DNA of 64,000 nucleotides from Firmicutes bacterium HGW-Firmicutes-2 (GTDB lineage: Bacteria; Bacillota; Clostridia; Lachnospirales; Vallitaleaceae). Shown piece by piece: positions 45,846 to 53,758 of this stretch (position 1 is its first letter; every line of letters begins with the position of its first letter). The stretch lies in assembly GCA_002841495.1 (NCBI GenBank), contig PGZV01000001.1:62001-126000 (forward strand), given 5' to 3'. The position numbers and the translations under genes are program-made. Under the pieces are notes generated by a model. It ran no database searches, was not told the origin of the DNA, and worked only from the letters and a program-made list of their open reading frames with translations.

Positions 45846-46601
45846 ATGAAAAAATTAGTGGTACTATTAACCATCTTACTCATGGTAAATTCAAGCCTCG
45901 TGGTCAATGCAAGTGGTCAAAGAGGTGGTAATCCAAACATGAACCAGGGTCAAAACAGAAGTACGAATGCTTTCATGGGAGAAACCGTAAAAAGCAAAGA
46001 AAATGCCACCGCTCGGCACGACAATTTCTTTGAGAAACGCGAAGAAAATCAAGTCAGAAGATTAGATCAAGCGGCAACCAGATGGGAAGCTCGTTTGGAA
46101 AAGCGTGAAGCTGTCATCACCAAACATCTTGAAGTCATACAGTTATATGCACCTGAGTTACTGGCAGATTATGAAGTAGCTTTCGAAGAGCATGAAGGTG
46201 TTCATACCGAATTGATGGAGGCTAGAACCGCTATTGCAAAAGACTATATGGATGAAACTAACGCAGGTCTTGAAGCACTTAAGGCTGAGATTGAAGAAAA
46301 GCTAGAAGCGGAAGAAATCACCATCAAAGAAGCCAGAGAAATGATTAGAACCTATATGCTTGAAAGAAAAGAAGGATTTAAAGCTTTATTTGATCAATTC
46401 CAAGAAGCCATAGCCGATGAAAAAGCAGCTTACGAAATATTAAAAGCTGAAGCGGATGTTCTTAAAACTGAGCTTAGAGCTGCTATAGAAGCAGAAGATG
46501 CCGACCTATGTAACACTTTGCTTACACAACTCTATGATTATTTATTGGCACACATTGAATTTGATCAATTCAAACTAGACACCTTAAACGATATATTCTA
46601 A
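45846..46601 (+). CDS. Secreted helical (coiled-coil) protein
   Basis: A 251-aa exported protein with signal peptide at about 1-23 (cut near VNA-S), a Gly/Asn/Gln-rich stretch (GQRGGNPNMNQGQNRS), then long charged helices from about residue 50 to the end. I do not recognise the family. The arrangement next to a kinase and response regulator recalls extracytoplasmic helical modulators such as Spy or CpxP, without clear homology. The start ATG 45846 has AAGGAG 8 nt upstream; GTG 45837 is less likely. Confidence 0.62.
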   Translation: MKKLVVLLTILLMVNSSLVVNASGQRGGNPNMNQGQNRSTNAFMGETVKSKENATARHDNFFEKREENQVRRLDQAATRWEARLEKREAVITKHLEVIQLYAPELLADYEVAFEEHEGVHTELMEARTAIAKDYMDETNAGLEALKAEIEEKLEAEEITIKEAREMIRTYMLERKEGFKALFDQFQEAIADEKAAYEILKAEADVLKTELRAAIEAEDADLCNTLLTQLYDYLLAHIEFDQFKLDTLNDIF

Positions 46602-46609
46602 AAATAATT

Positions 46610-46643
46610 AGCATCTGTGAAGCAAAAACTGTTCACAGATGCT
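46610..46643 (+). other. Intercistronic hairpin between the secreted protein and kinase genes
   Basis: A perfect 12-bp stem AGCATCTGTGAA/TTCACAGATGCT with a 10-nt loop. It has no T run, so it may reduce rather than end transcription, or stabilise the upstream message. Confidence 0.6.
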
Positions 46644-46707
46644 ATAATAAATTCAATGATAAGAATAGCAGACCTTAAACATATATAACCCTACTAGGAG
46701 GCTAACG

Positions 46708-48129
46708 TTGAATAAGAGTATTTTTTCCAGACTTCTGACTACGAATTTGATCATATTCATTGGCCTGATTCTCATTTTGACCGGCACCCTTACTCTGTTG
46801 TATTCAAACCAAGTCTATCAACAGGAAGAGCAACGTCTTAGGGAAATTACTCAAAAAACGGAAAGCCTTTATTTAGATAGCACAAAAGGTAAAATTGAAG
46901 CATTGAAGCTTCAAGACTATATGGATGCCATGGCTTATGTGTCCAAATCAAAGCTTTATATTCTAAACATAAACGAAAATAATATACAAGACCTTAGAGA
47001 TTTGGATTTTGCCAACAGTGATCTGGACAACTATCTATATGAAGATCTAAACATTATTCTAGAAGGCAATGAGGTTTTTAGAAAAAGTACCTATACGGCG
47101 ACTTTTGATACCCAGATGATCTTCTATGGACGTCCGATTCATAAAGATGGTCATATTGAAGGTGTGATTGTTATATTCACACCCATCAGCACTGTTGTGA
47201 AAAATATCCGAGTCATGCTCTTAGTCATTGGCTCAGTATCCGTATTCTTCATAGCTATAGTTAGTGGGGTATTGTATATCAGTGCAAAAAAAATGACGAA
47301 GCCTATCGAAGATATCAGTAACAGTGCACTGGCGATTGCCAATGGAGATATTCTTGAAGATCTAAATAAAACGGATTATCAAGAGCTGAATGCATTAATT
47401 GATTCTTTTAATTATATGAAATCAGAACTTAATCGGATAGATGAGGATAAAAAAACATTTATAGGTACCATATCTCATGAAATAAAAACGCCGTTAACCG
47501 TCATCACAGGTTATCTAGAAGCCATTCATGACGGATTGTTGGATAAGGATGAGCTGAATGAATCTTTAGAAATTATTTATAAAGAATCCAAACGCCTTAC
47601 GGTTCTAACCAAAGATATTGTGACCAAAACCAAAAATAAGGATATGGAGTTTTATTTGAACCCTTCATTTTTTAAGCTTAAACCAATATTGGAAGAAATC
47701 ATTCAACTTGCAAAAGTGAACACTAAAAAGAACATACAGTTTATATTGAGTTGTGAGGATCATATAACCCTCTATGCAGATCAAGAAAAGGTACAACAAA
47801 TACTCTCCAACTTAATTAGTAATGCCATTAAATACTCAAACGACTTGGTGCATATCAATATAAGGGGCTATGTAGAAAATGAACAACTTTGCATATGTGT
47901 TGAGGACGATGGTTTAGGTATCAAAAAAGATGAATTGGACAAAGTTTTTCAAAAATATTATAGAATAAAAAATACCGCTACTAGGCAAGAAGGTAGTGGT
48001 CTAGGTCTTAGTATTGTCAAGAAACTCGTTGCGTTACATCATGGCACCATTGATATTACAAGTACCTATAAAAAAGGCACAACAGTAACTGTGAAGTTGC
48101 CACCCTTAAGGCAGGAGGTCAAAGGATGA
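46708..48129 (+). CDS. HAMP-domain sensor histidine kinase
   Basis: A 473-aa membrane kinase. Membrane segments at about 10-31 and 170-192 enclose an extracellular sensor of about 140 residues, followed by HAMP, HisKA (TISHEIKTPLTVITGYLEAI) and HATPase motifs (SNAIKYS, DDGLGI, GSGLGLSIVKKL). It starts with TTG after AGGAGG. It overlaps the following lipoprotein gene by 4 bases. The probable partner is the regulator at 44962. Confidence 0.88.
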   Translation: MNKSIFSRLLTTNLIIFIGLILILTGTLTLLYSNQVYQQEEQRLREITQKTESLYLDSTKGKIEALKLQDYMDAMAYVSKSKLYILNINENNIQDLRDLDFANSDLDNYLYEDLNIILEGNEVFRKSTYTATFDTQMIFYGRPIHKDGHIEGVIVIFTPISTVVKNIRVMLLVIGSVSVFFIAIVSGVLYISAKKMTKPIEDISNSALAIANGDILEDLNKTDYQELNALIDSFNYMKSELNRIDEDKKTFIGTISHEIKTPLTVITGYLEAIHDGLLDKDELNESLEIIYKESKRLTVLTKDIVTKTKNKDMEFYLNPSFFKLKPILEEIIQLAKVNTKKNIQFILSCEDHITLYADQEKVQQILSNLISNAIKYSNDLVHINIRGYVENEQLCICVEDDGLGIKKDELDKVFQKYYRIKNTATRQEGSGLGLSIVKKLVALHHGTIDITSTYKKGTTVTVKLPPLRQEVKG

Positions 48130-48596
48130 AAAAAAGCATAGTATGTCTGTTGGTGGGACTTGTGATCACCATGCTTCTTGTGGTTGGATGCAGGGAACGA
48201 CAAGTTACAAAAGTCATAGATGTAACAACAAATGGTTTGACTGGTGAAGAGGTCACAGGAAAAGACCAGAAGGAATCAGAAACAATAGAGCCGAAAGAAG
48301 TAACGTCAACATCAGAAGTTGAAGCAATCACACAATATGAATCAGTAGATAATAGTAAAGAGCCAGAAACACCGTCAGAAAAGGTATTGGAGGTAGAGGA
48401 GTCTATTGAAGAAGTGATAGATGAAAAAATAGAAACTGTTATTGTAGCTAAGTCCGAAAATCTGGAAGATATTGATGAACGGGCATTAATGCTGAAAGAG
48501 CTAGATGAATTGCTAGAGGATGTTCTAACAACACTGGATGCAGTAGAAGATGATGATATATCCAATGACAATATGTTTGATGAAGGAGGCGATTGA
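48126..48596 (+). CDS. Acidic lipoprotein, hypothetical
   Basis: A 156-aa protein with a lipoprotein signal (LLVVGC, Cys22) followed by a Glu/Thr/Ser-rich, low-complexity acidic region to the end. No domain is recognised. It is translationally coupled to the kinase gene, so it may be a surface accessory of that sensor. The Ser/Thr-rich tail could be a CotH kinase substrate, an untested guess. Confidence 0.62.
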   Translation: MKKSIVCLLVGLVITMLLVVGCRERQVTKVIDVTTNGLTGEEVTGKDQKESETIEPKEVTSTSEVEAITQYESVDNSKEPETPSEKVLEVEESIEEVIDEKIETVIVAKSENLEDIDERALMLKELDELLEDVLTTLDAVEDDDISNDNMFDEGGD

Positions 48597-48597
48597 T

Positions 48598-49110
48598 ATG
48601 AGAAAAATGATGATGATGATGATCATGGTTATGTTAATCTCAAGCACGACAATCGTTGCACAAAATCAACTAAGACCAAGAGAAAACCGAATTCGATCAG
48701 CGGTTGTCATGACCTCAAGAGATGTAGGCCGAAGTCGTATTATGGTCAGGGATGGTATTAAAGTTTCTAGGGAGAAGACATTCGTTGTGCAGCAACAGCT
48801 TAAACGCCTTCAATCTAATCTAGATGACTTAACACCTGAACAGTTGATGCTTATCAAAAAATCCATTGAAGAAATCAGAACTTATCAACAGGGTTCAGAT
48901 GCTTATCTAGGTAGAATTGTCGCTTATGACAACAGGATTAGAAAAGCCAGGGAAGATAAGGATTATGAGACTTTGATTCAAGTATATAATGAGATTTTGG
49001 TTTTGCAAAAACATAGAATTGAAAGACTAGATCATTATAATAATTTAATGGATCGTTTGATAAAAAGTTTATCGAATATAGGAGGGTCAGATGGCGATAT
49101 TACTTCGTAA
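48598..49110 (+). CDS. Secreted small helical protein
   Basis: A 170-aa protein with a Met-rich signal peptide (RKMMMMMIMVMLISSTTIVA) and a mature helical, basic part (QQLKRLQSNLDDLTPEQLML; RIERLDHYNNLMDRLIKSL). I do not recognise a family. The start ATG 48598 has AGGAGG 8 nt upstream; earlier codons overlap the previous gene. It overlaps the epimerase gene by 20 bases. It is the second secreted helical protein of the cluster. Confidence 0.6.
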   Translation: MRKMMMMMIMVMLISSTTIVAQNQLRPRENRIRSAVVMTSRDVGRSRIMVRDGIKVSREKTFVVQQQLKRLQSNLDDLTPEQLMLIKKSIEEIRTYQQGSDAYLGRIVAYDNRIRKAREDKDYETLIQVYNEILVLQKHRIERLDHYNNLMDRLIKSLSNIGGSDGDITS

Positions 49111-49966
49111 TGAGACTTTAAGAGTAGAAATATCAGAGCAAGGTGGGGAGCTTATAAGTGTTGTGAGTTGTGATGATAACATGGAATTCATATGGACTGG
49201 GGATTCCGATTATTGGGGTCGTCATGCGCCTGTTTTGTTTCCTATTGTGGGGAAAGTCAAAGACAACCAATATAGAATAGGTGATAAAAGCTATAAGCTT
49301 GGCCAACATGGATTTGCAAGAGATAGGATTTTTGAGGTGTTAGAAAAAGGGGATAGTAAAGTAATCTTGTTCTTAAAATGGGATGAAACATCTTTAGAAA
49401 TATACCCTTATAAATTCAATCTGAAGATGATTTATGAACTAAAGGACTCAAGTCTAAAAATCAGCTATATCGTGGAAAATCTGGATGAACAAACCGTCTA
49501 CTTTTCAATTGGCGCTCATCCTGGGTTCAACTGTCCCTTATTGCCGGGAGAAGTGATGGAAGACTATTATTTTGAATTTGATCAAGATGAGACGTGTCCT
49601 GTGCTACCCATTAATGATGAAGGTTACATGCTTCATGATAAAATACCTTTTTTGAATTCAGAGAAAAAGATACCTTTAAGTCCTAAGCTTTTTCATCGAG
49701 ATGCCCTTATTTTTAAAGACCTTAGTTCTAGGAAAATCAGTCTGAAAAGCAACAAGAATGACCATATTATTACCATGGATTTTAAAGGATTTCCTTTATT
49801 AGGTCTGTGGTCAAAGCCAACCGGTGCACCTTTTGTCTGTATTGAGCCATGGTTTGGTCACTGCGACTATGAAGATTTTATCGGTGATTTTAGAGATAAA
49901 TCCGGTATAGTTGCTCTAAGTAAGGATAAAAGTTTTGATTGTTCTTACAGCATCGATTTTTCTTAG
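49091..49966 (+). CDS. Aldose 1-epimerase family protein (LacX-like)
   Basis: A 291-aa cytoplasmic sugar mutarotase of the aldose-epimerase fold. The conserved segments LRVEISEQGGELISV, WGRHAPVLFPIVGKVKDN, GQHGFARDRIF and SIGAHPGFNCP, with the catalytic-region histidines, are visible, plus a late glutamate in CIEPWFGHCDY. It overlaps the preceding secreted-protein gene, so it may share that transcript. It also lies just before the sugar PTS cluster. The substrate is not known. Confidence 0.85.
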   Translation: MAILLRNETLRVEISEQGGELISVVSCDDNMEFIWTGDSDYWGRHAPVLFPIVGKVKDNQYRIGDKSYKLGQHGFARDRIFEVLEKGDSKVILFLKWDETSLEIYPYKFNLKMIYELKDSSLKISYIVENLDEQTVYFSIGAHPGFNCPLLPGEVMEDYYFEFDQDETCPVLPINDEGYMLHDKIPFLNSEKKIPLSPKLFHRDALIFKDLSSRKISLKSNKNDHIITMDFKGFPLLGLWSKPTGAPFVCIEPWFGHCDYEDFIGDFRDKSGIVALSKDKSFDCSYSIDFS

Positions 49967-49996
49967 TTGACAATATTAGAAGGGCCATGCTAAGAT
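49967..49996 (+). promoter_or_regulatory. Sigma-A promoter of the HPr gene
   Basis: TTGACA, 18 bp, TAAGAT, directly after the epimerase stop codon. A promoter of the same layout (TTGACA-N18-TAGGAT) precedes the antiterminator gene. Confidence 0.6.
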
Positions 49997-50008
49997 AAAT
50001 CCATAGAA

Positions 50009-50064
50009 GGCGTGTTACTGTTTAATCAGGCATAAACCAAATCCACTTTGGTTTATGCCTTTTA
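50009..50064 (+). promoter_or_regulatory. RAT antiterminator/terminator switch 1, upstream of HPr
   Basis: The ribonucleic antiterminator sequence GGCGTGTTACTG...AGGCATAAACC (50009-50038) shares bases with the terminator stem GGCATAAACCAAA/TTTGGTTTATGCC plus TTTT (50029-50063). The two folds exclude each other, as in bgl/sac/glcT systems where a BglG-type protein stabilises the RAT. Confidence 0.85.
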
Positions 50065-50108
50065 TGATAGGGCTAAAGCATCAAAACCATATGTTGAACC
50101 ACCCACTT

Positions 50109-50176
50109 GGCGTGTTACTGATTTCTTCAGGCATGAGCCACCAATCTTTAGGATTGTCAGGCTTATGCCTTTCATA
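50109..50176 (+). promoter_or_regulatory. RAT antiterminator/terminator switch 2, upstream of HPr
   Basis: A second RAT, GGCGTGTTACTG...AGGCATGAGCC (50109-50139), overlaps a terminator stem AGGCATGAGCC/GGCTTATGCCT with an inner CAATC/GATTG pair. Its T run is poor. Two switches in tandem precede the HPr gene. Confidence 0.78.
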
Positions 50177-50255
50177 TCATATCTGGACCTAATAACCTGA
50201 TACCGGGAATTTCGAATCTAAGGAAAATGATGCCAAGGAAAAGGAGAAATGAGTT

Positions 50256-50528
50256 ATGATTGAAAAAAGATTTATATTAGAAGCAGAAGAAGGTTTACAT
50301 GCAAGACCGGCAAGTATGTTGGCAAAAGCTACAATGAAATACAAATGCGACATTAAGCTCTATAAAGGGAGCGATAAAACCAACGTCTTTCAACCTAAAA
50401 GTATTCTTTCTTTGATGAGTGTGGGTGCCGGAAAAGGCGAACATCTGACTTTTGTTGCAGATGGTGAAGACGAAGGGGAAGCAATGGCTAGCATTACGGG
50501 ATTATTTGCTTCTAACTTCAAAGGATAG
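50256..50528 (+). CDS. ptsH: Phosphocarrier protein HPr
   Basis: A 90-aa PTS phosphocarrier that moves phosphate from enzyme I to EIIA. The active histidine is in EGLHARPAS (position 16 here), and the regulatory serine is in PKSILSLMS (about 48). Enzyme I is not encoded in the window. HPr normally lies with ptsI; here it stands alone behind two RAT switches next to the N-acetylglucosamine PTS, so it may be a dedicated or substrate-induced HPr. An AAGGAG site precedes the ATG. Confidence 0.93.
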   Translation: MIEKRFILEAEEGLHARPASMLAKATMKYKCDIKLYKGSDKTNVFQPKSILSLMSVGAGKGEHLTFVADGEDEGEAMASITGLFASNFKG

Positions 50529-50591
50529 TATAAACCTTCGTTATGTTGCACAAGTAAATATACCGTTAGAAGCTTTTTTTGGTAAAAACTA

Positions 50592-50621
50592 TTGACAGAT
50601 ATTATAATACCGTGATAGGAT
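50592..50621 (+). promoter_or_regulatory. Sigma-A promoter of the antiterminator gene
   Basis: TTGACA, 18 bp, TAGGAT, followed by GATAAAT-like bases as in the HPr promoter. It begins the transcript that enters RAT switch 3. Confidence 0.55.
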
Positions 50622-50641
50622 AAATGCATACAAAGCAATAA

Positions 50642-50700
50642 GGTGTGTTACTGTTTGATCAGGCATAAACCAAAAGTAGTAATTTTGGCTTATGCCTTTT
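50642..50700 (+). promoter_or_regulatory. RAT antiterminator/terminator switch 3, upstream of the antiterminator gene
   Basis: RAT GGTGTGTTACTG...AGGCATAAACC (50642-50671) overlaps the terminator stem AGGCATAAACCAAAA/TTTTGGCTTATGCCT followed by TTTT. This lets the antiterminator control its own gene. Confidence 0.85.
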
Positions 50701-50713
50701 AAGTTGGTGAACT

Positions 50714-51556
50714 ATGAAATGTGAAATACTAAAAATTATGAATAACAATGTCATATGGGTTCTGGATGCCAAAAACAAGGCTGAAACCGTACTAATCGGC
50801 AAAGGTATTGGTTTTGGTGTTAAGCCGGGGCAGCAAGTTGAGATACCTCAGGATGCCATTGATAAGGTCTTTATTACCTACGATCAGAAGACAATGAAGG
50901 ATTATATTGCCTTAGCTGAAAGCATTGATTCTAATATTATGGAAGTCTGTACGGAGATTATTATTTATGCAGAAGAGAAGTTGGGTAAATTAAGCCACCG
51001 TGTTTATCCGGTACTGACAGACCACATCGCCTTCGCAATTGAGCGGTTAAAAAGTCAGATGGTGATACAGAATCCATTTTTAATGGAAATTAAAGGCATT
51101 TATCAAGATGAGTTTGAGATTGGACTCAGGGCACAAAGTATGATTCTTAAAAAAATTGGCATTGATATTACAGAAGATGAAGTCGGTTTCATAGCCCTCC
51201 ATCTTAATGCTGCAAGGGAGAACAAAGAAGTCAAAGAAATCATGAAAAACACAAGGCTGATTAAGACCGTTATTGACAATATTGAAGCGGCTCTAGATTA
51301 CAAAGTGGACATGGATTCTTTTACGTATCAACGACTGGTGAGTCATATCAAAGGCAGCATTGAACGGGCTAGACTAGGACAAACGATTAAGAACCCTTTA
51401 CTGGAAAGCATTAAGGTTGAATTTGCTAACTCTTACGGGATAGCAGCAAAGATTAGAACAACCGTTGAAAGGGAGCTATCGATTAAGATATCCGATGATG
51501 AAGTCGGATACATGGCCATACATATTGCAAGAATAAGTAATAAAGCAGAGTTGTAA
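50714..51556 (+). CDS. BglG/GlcT-type transcriptional antiterminator
   Basis: A 280-aa RNA-binding regulator. Residues 1-57 are the co-antiterminator RNA-binding domain (MKCEILKIMNNNVIWVLD, LIGKGIGFGVKPGQ). Two PRD domains follow with histidine-containing segments LSHRVYPVLTDHIAFAI, GFIALHLNAA, YQRLVSHIKG and GYMAIHIAR, which HPr and EII phosphorylate to switch the protein off or on. Four RAT sites around it (50009, 50109, 50642, 51576) are its likely targets. Its substrate signal is probably N-acetylglucosamine via the downstream EII. Confidence 0.92.
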   Translation: MKCEILKIMNNNVIWVLDAKNKAETVLIGKGIGFGVKPGQQVEIPQDAIDKVFITYDQKTMKDYIALAESIDSNIMEVCTEIIIYAEEKLGKLSHRVYPVLTDHIAFAIERLKSQMVIQNPFLMEIKGIYQDEFEIGLRAQSMILKKIGIDITEDEVGFIALHLNAARENKEVKEIMKNTRLIKTVIDNIEAALDYKVDMDSFTYQRLVSHIKGSIERARLGQTIKNPLLESIKVEFANSYGIAAKIRTTVERELSIKISDDEVGYMAIHIARISNKAEL

Positions 51557-51575
51557 CCATATAAAATATATAATA

Positions 51576-51646
51576 GCGTGTTACTGAGAAAATCAGGCAT
51601 AAGCTAATTCAATCATTATGATTGGTTAGTTTATGCTTTTTTTTAT
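51576..51646 (+). promoter_or_regulatory. RAT antiterminator/terminator switch 4, upstream of the GlcNAc PTS
   Basis: RAT GCGTGTTACTG...AGGCATAAGC (51576-51604) overlaps terminator stem GCATAAGCTAA/TTAGTTTATGC with inner CAATC/GATTG, followed by eight T. No separate -35/-10 pair is evident, so the switch probably acts on read-through from the antiterminator gene. Confidence 0.85.
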
Positions 51647-51718
51647 AAACAGGTTAAAGCCCAGCAATTATTTAAGCTTTAACCAAGACATATTTCAAAT
51701 TATGAAGGAGGAAGATTT

Positions 51719-53119
51719 ATGTTTACAAATGTTTTCGGAAAGTTCCAAAAGTTAGGGAAGGCGCTAATGACACCAATTGCAGTTCTACCGATTGCAGCCA
51801 TATCGCTTAGACTTGGTGCGGGGGTCCCAGGTATTGAGGGTATGTTTGCAGATGTTATTCTAAAAGCAGGTGCCGGTGTATTTGATAACTTGGCAATCTT
51901 GTTTGCCATTGGTATCGCATTTGGTTTAGCAAAAGGTAATCATGGTGCAGCTGCACTTGCAGGTGCTGTCGGTTACTATGTTACAACGAATGTTTATACC
52001 GTCATTAATCCGGATGTTAATGCCGGCGTATTTGTAGGTATTGTGGTAGGTATTATGGCAGGGATGTTGTATAATAAGTTTCATGACATTCAATTGCCTG
52101 AATTTCTAGGATTTTTTGGAGGCAAACGTTTTGTCCCTATTATCACGTCTGTTGCATCCATCTTTTTAGGTTTGGTGTTTGGTTATGTATGGCCGTTTAT
52201 ACAAAACGGTTTAGATACTTTCGGTAACTTAATTGTTACTTCCGGTGCTATAGGACAATTTTTATATGGTTTCCTAAATAGACTATTGATTCCTACTGGT
52301 TTGCACCATGTTTTAAATACAATTTTCTGGTTCACACATGGCGAGTTTACCAATGCAGCAGGGGAAGTCATTCGAGGCGACTTGTTCCGTTTCTTAGCAG
52401 GAGACTCAACAGCGGGTGTATTTATGACAGGTTTCTTCCCAGTTATGATGTTTGGTTTACCTGCAGCAGCTCTGGCTATGTACACAACAGCTAAAAAAGA
52501 GTACAAAACATCTGTTGGTGGCGCACTTTTTAGTGTGGCTTTAACAGCTTTTCTAACAGGGATTACAGAACCGATAGAATTTATGTTTCTATTTTTGGCA
52601 CCTGGTTTGTATTTTATTCATGCTGTGCTCACAGGTGTTGCGTTGGTTATTACCAACATGTTGGGTATTTTACACGGATTCGGATTCTCAGCAGGCCTTT
52701 TTGACTATGTCATTAACTTCAACTTAGCCACTAAGCCGGTATTGTTAATCTTTGTAGGGTTAGGCTTTGGCGTGGTCTACTATCTGATCTTTGTTTTTGC
52801 TATTAAAAAGTTCGATCTATCAACACCGGGCCGTGTAGATGAATCCGGTGAAGGTGTTGCTGAACTCATTGAGGAAAAAGGATTGTCCGGATTAGCAGCT
52901 GAATATCTTAATGCCATTGGTGGTAAAGGCAATGTGGTAGAAGTAGATGCTTGTATTACCAGACTAAGACTAACACTGAAAGACAGTAGCATTGTATCTG
53001 AAGATATGGTTAAAACACTTGGTGCATCCGGAGTTATTCGACCTAACAATAAGAACGTACAAATTGTCGTAGGAACCAAAGCAGAAATTATAGCAGACGA
53101 AATGAAAAGACTGTTATAA
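51719..53119 (+). CDS. nagE: PTS N-acetylglucosamine-type EIICB component
   Basis: A 466-aa membrane permease of the glucose/N-acetylglucosamine PTS. The EIIC domain spans about 1-375, with multiple membrane segments and the conserved MTPIAVLPIAAISLRLG, GLHHVLNTIFWF and TGITEPIEF. The EIIB domain is at about 390-466 with the phospho-cysteine in VDACITRLR. EIIA is a separate gene 72 bases downstream. N-acetylglucosamine is the likely sugar because nagA and nagB follow. RAT switch 4 controls it. Confidence 0.9.
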   Translation: MFTNVFGKFQKLGKALMTPIAVLPIAAISLRLGAGVPGIEGMFADVILKAGAGVFDNLAILFAIGIAFGLAKGNHGAAALAGAVGYYVTTNVYTVINPDVNAGVFVGIVVGIMAGMLYNKFHDIQLPEFLGFFGGKRFVPIITSVASIFLGLVFGYVWPFIQNGLDTFGNLIVTSGAIGQFLYGFLNRLLIPTGLHHVLNTIFWFTHGEFTNAAGEVIRGDLFRFLAGDSTAGVFMTGFFPVMMFGLPAAALAMYTTAKKEYKTSVGGALFSVALTAFLTGITEPIEFMFLFLAPGLYFIHAVLTGVALVITNMLGILHGFGFSAGLFDYVINFNLATKPVLLIFVGLGFGVVYYLIFVFAIKKFDLSTPGRVDESGEGVAELIEEKGLSGLAAEYLNAIGGKGNVVEVDACITRLRLTLKDSSIVSEDMVKTLGASGVIRPNNKNVQIVVGTKAEIIADEMKRLL

Positions 53120-53138
53120 TAAAAGAACAATAATAATG

Positions 53139-53168
53139 GGCTTGAAGTAGGATAGCCTACTTCAAGCC
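53139..53168 (+). other. Intercistronic hairpin between nagE and the EIIA gene
   Basis: A perfect 13-bp stem GGCTTGAAGTAGG/CCTACTTCAAGCC with an ATAG loop and no T run. It may tune message stability or stoichiometry within the operon. Confidence 0.65.
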
Positions 53169-53191
53169 ATATTAATAAAAGGAGAACGAGC

Positions 53192-53662
53192 ATGTTTCAA
53201 TTTATGAAGAAGAAAATAGAACTATTTGCACCGGCAAAATGTCAAGTTATACCGATCCATGAAGTGGAGGATGCGGTTTTTTCTCAAAAAGTGGTAGGTG
53301 ACGGATGTGCCATCCTTCCTTATGAGGACATGATTTGTTCGCCTGTTAATGGAGAAGTAACCCTTGTTTTTAGAACCAATCATGCCATAGGCATCAAAAG
53401 CGAGGAAGGTATTGAGTTGCTGATTCACATTGGTATCGACACTGTTGAACTTAAGGGTGAAGGCTTTGAAAACCAGGTGAAATTAGGCGATCAAGTCAAA
53501 ATCGGAACACCTCTTAGTAAGATCAATAGAGCTTTTATCAAAGACCAAGGGAAAAGTCTACAGACCCCAATAGTGATTACCAACGATTATCATGTTGTAC
53601 AGGTCGAAAAAGGTGAAAAAAATGTAGGTGCACTTATGATGAAGGTTGTTAAAAACAATTAA
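53192..53662 (+). CDS. PTS glucose-family EIIA component
   Basis: A 156-aa cytoplasmic EIIA(Glc)-type domain passing phosphate from HPr to the EIIB of the neighbouring permease. The active histidine is in LLIHIGIDTVEL; the conserved KVVGDGCAILP and ICSPVNGEV segments are present. Length matches free-standing EIIA(Glc). A GGAG site precedes the ATG. Confidence 0.92.
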   Translation: MFQFMKKKIELFAPAKCQVIPIHEVEDAVFSQKVVGDGCAILPYEDMICSPVNGEVTLVFRTNHAIGIKSEEGIELLIHIGIDTVELKGEGFENQVKLGDQVKIGTPLSKINRAFIKDQGKSLQTPIVITNDYHVVQVEKGEKNVGALMMKVVKNN

Positions 53663-53758
53663 GTAGCAATTTGTGAAAATTCGGCCATATAGGTCTTATG
53701 AAAGATTCTATAGTACATACAGAGGATTAAGATTTGGAACATAGAAAGAAGGTATAAC

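Noticed and set aside
48119-48571. A 150-aa Ser-rich minus-strand reading frame
   Set aside because: It is the antisense of the acidic lipoprotein gene, which has a lipobox and is coupled to the kinase gene.
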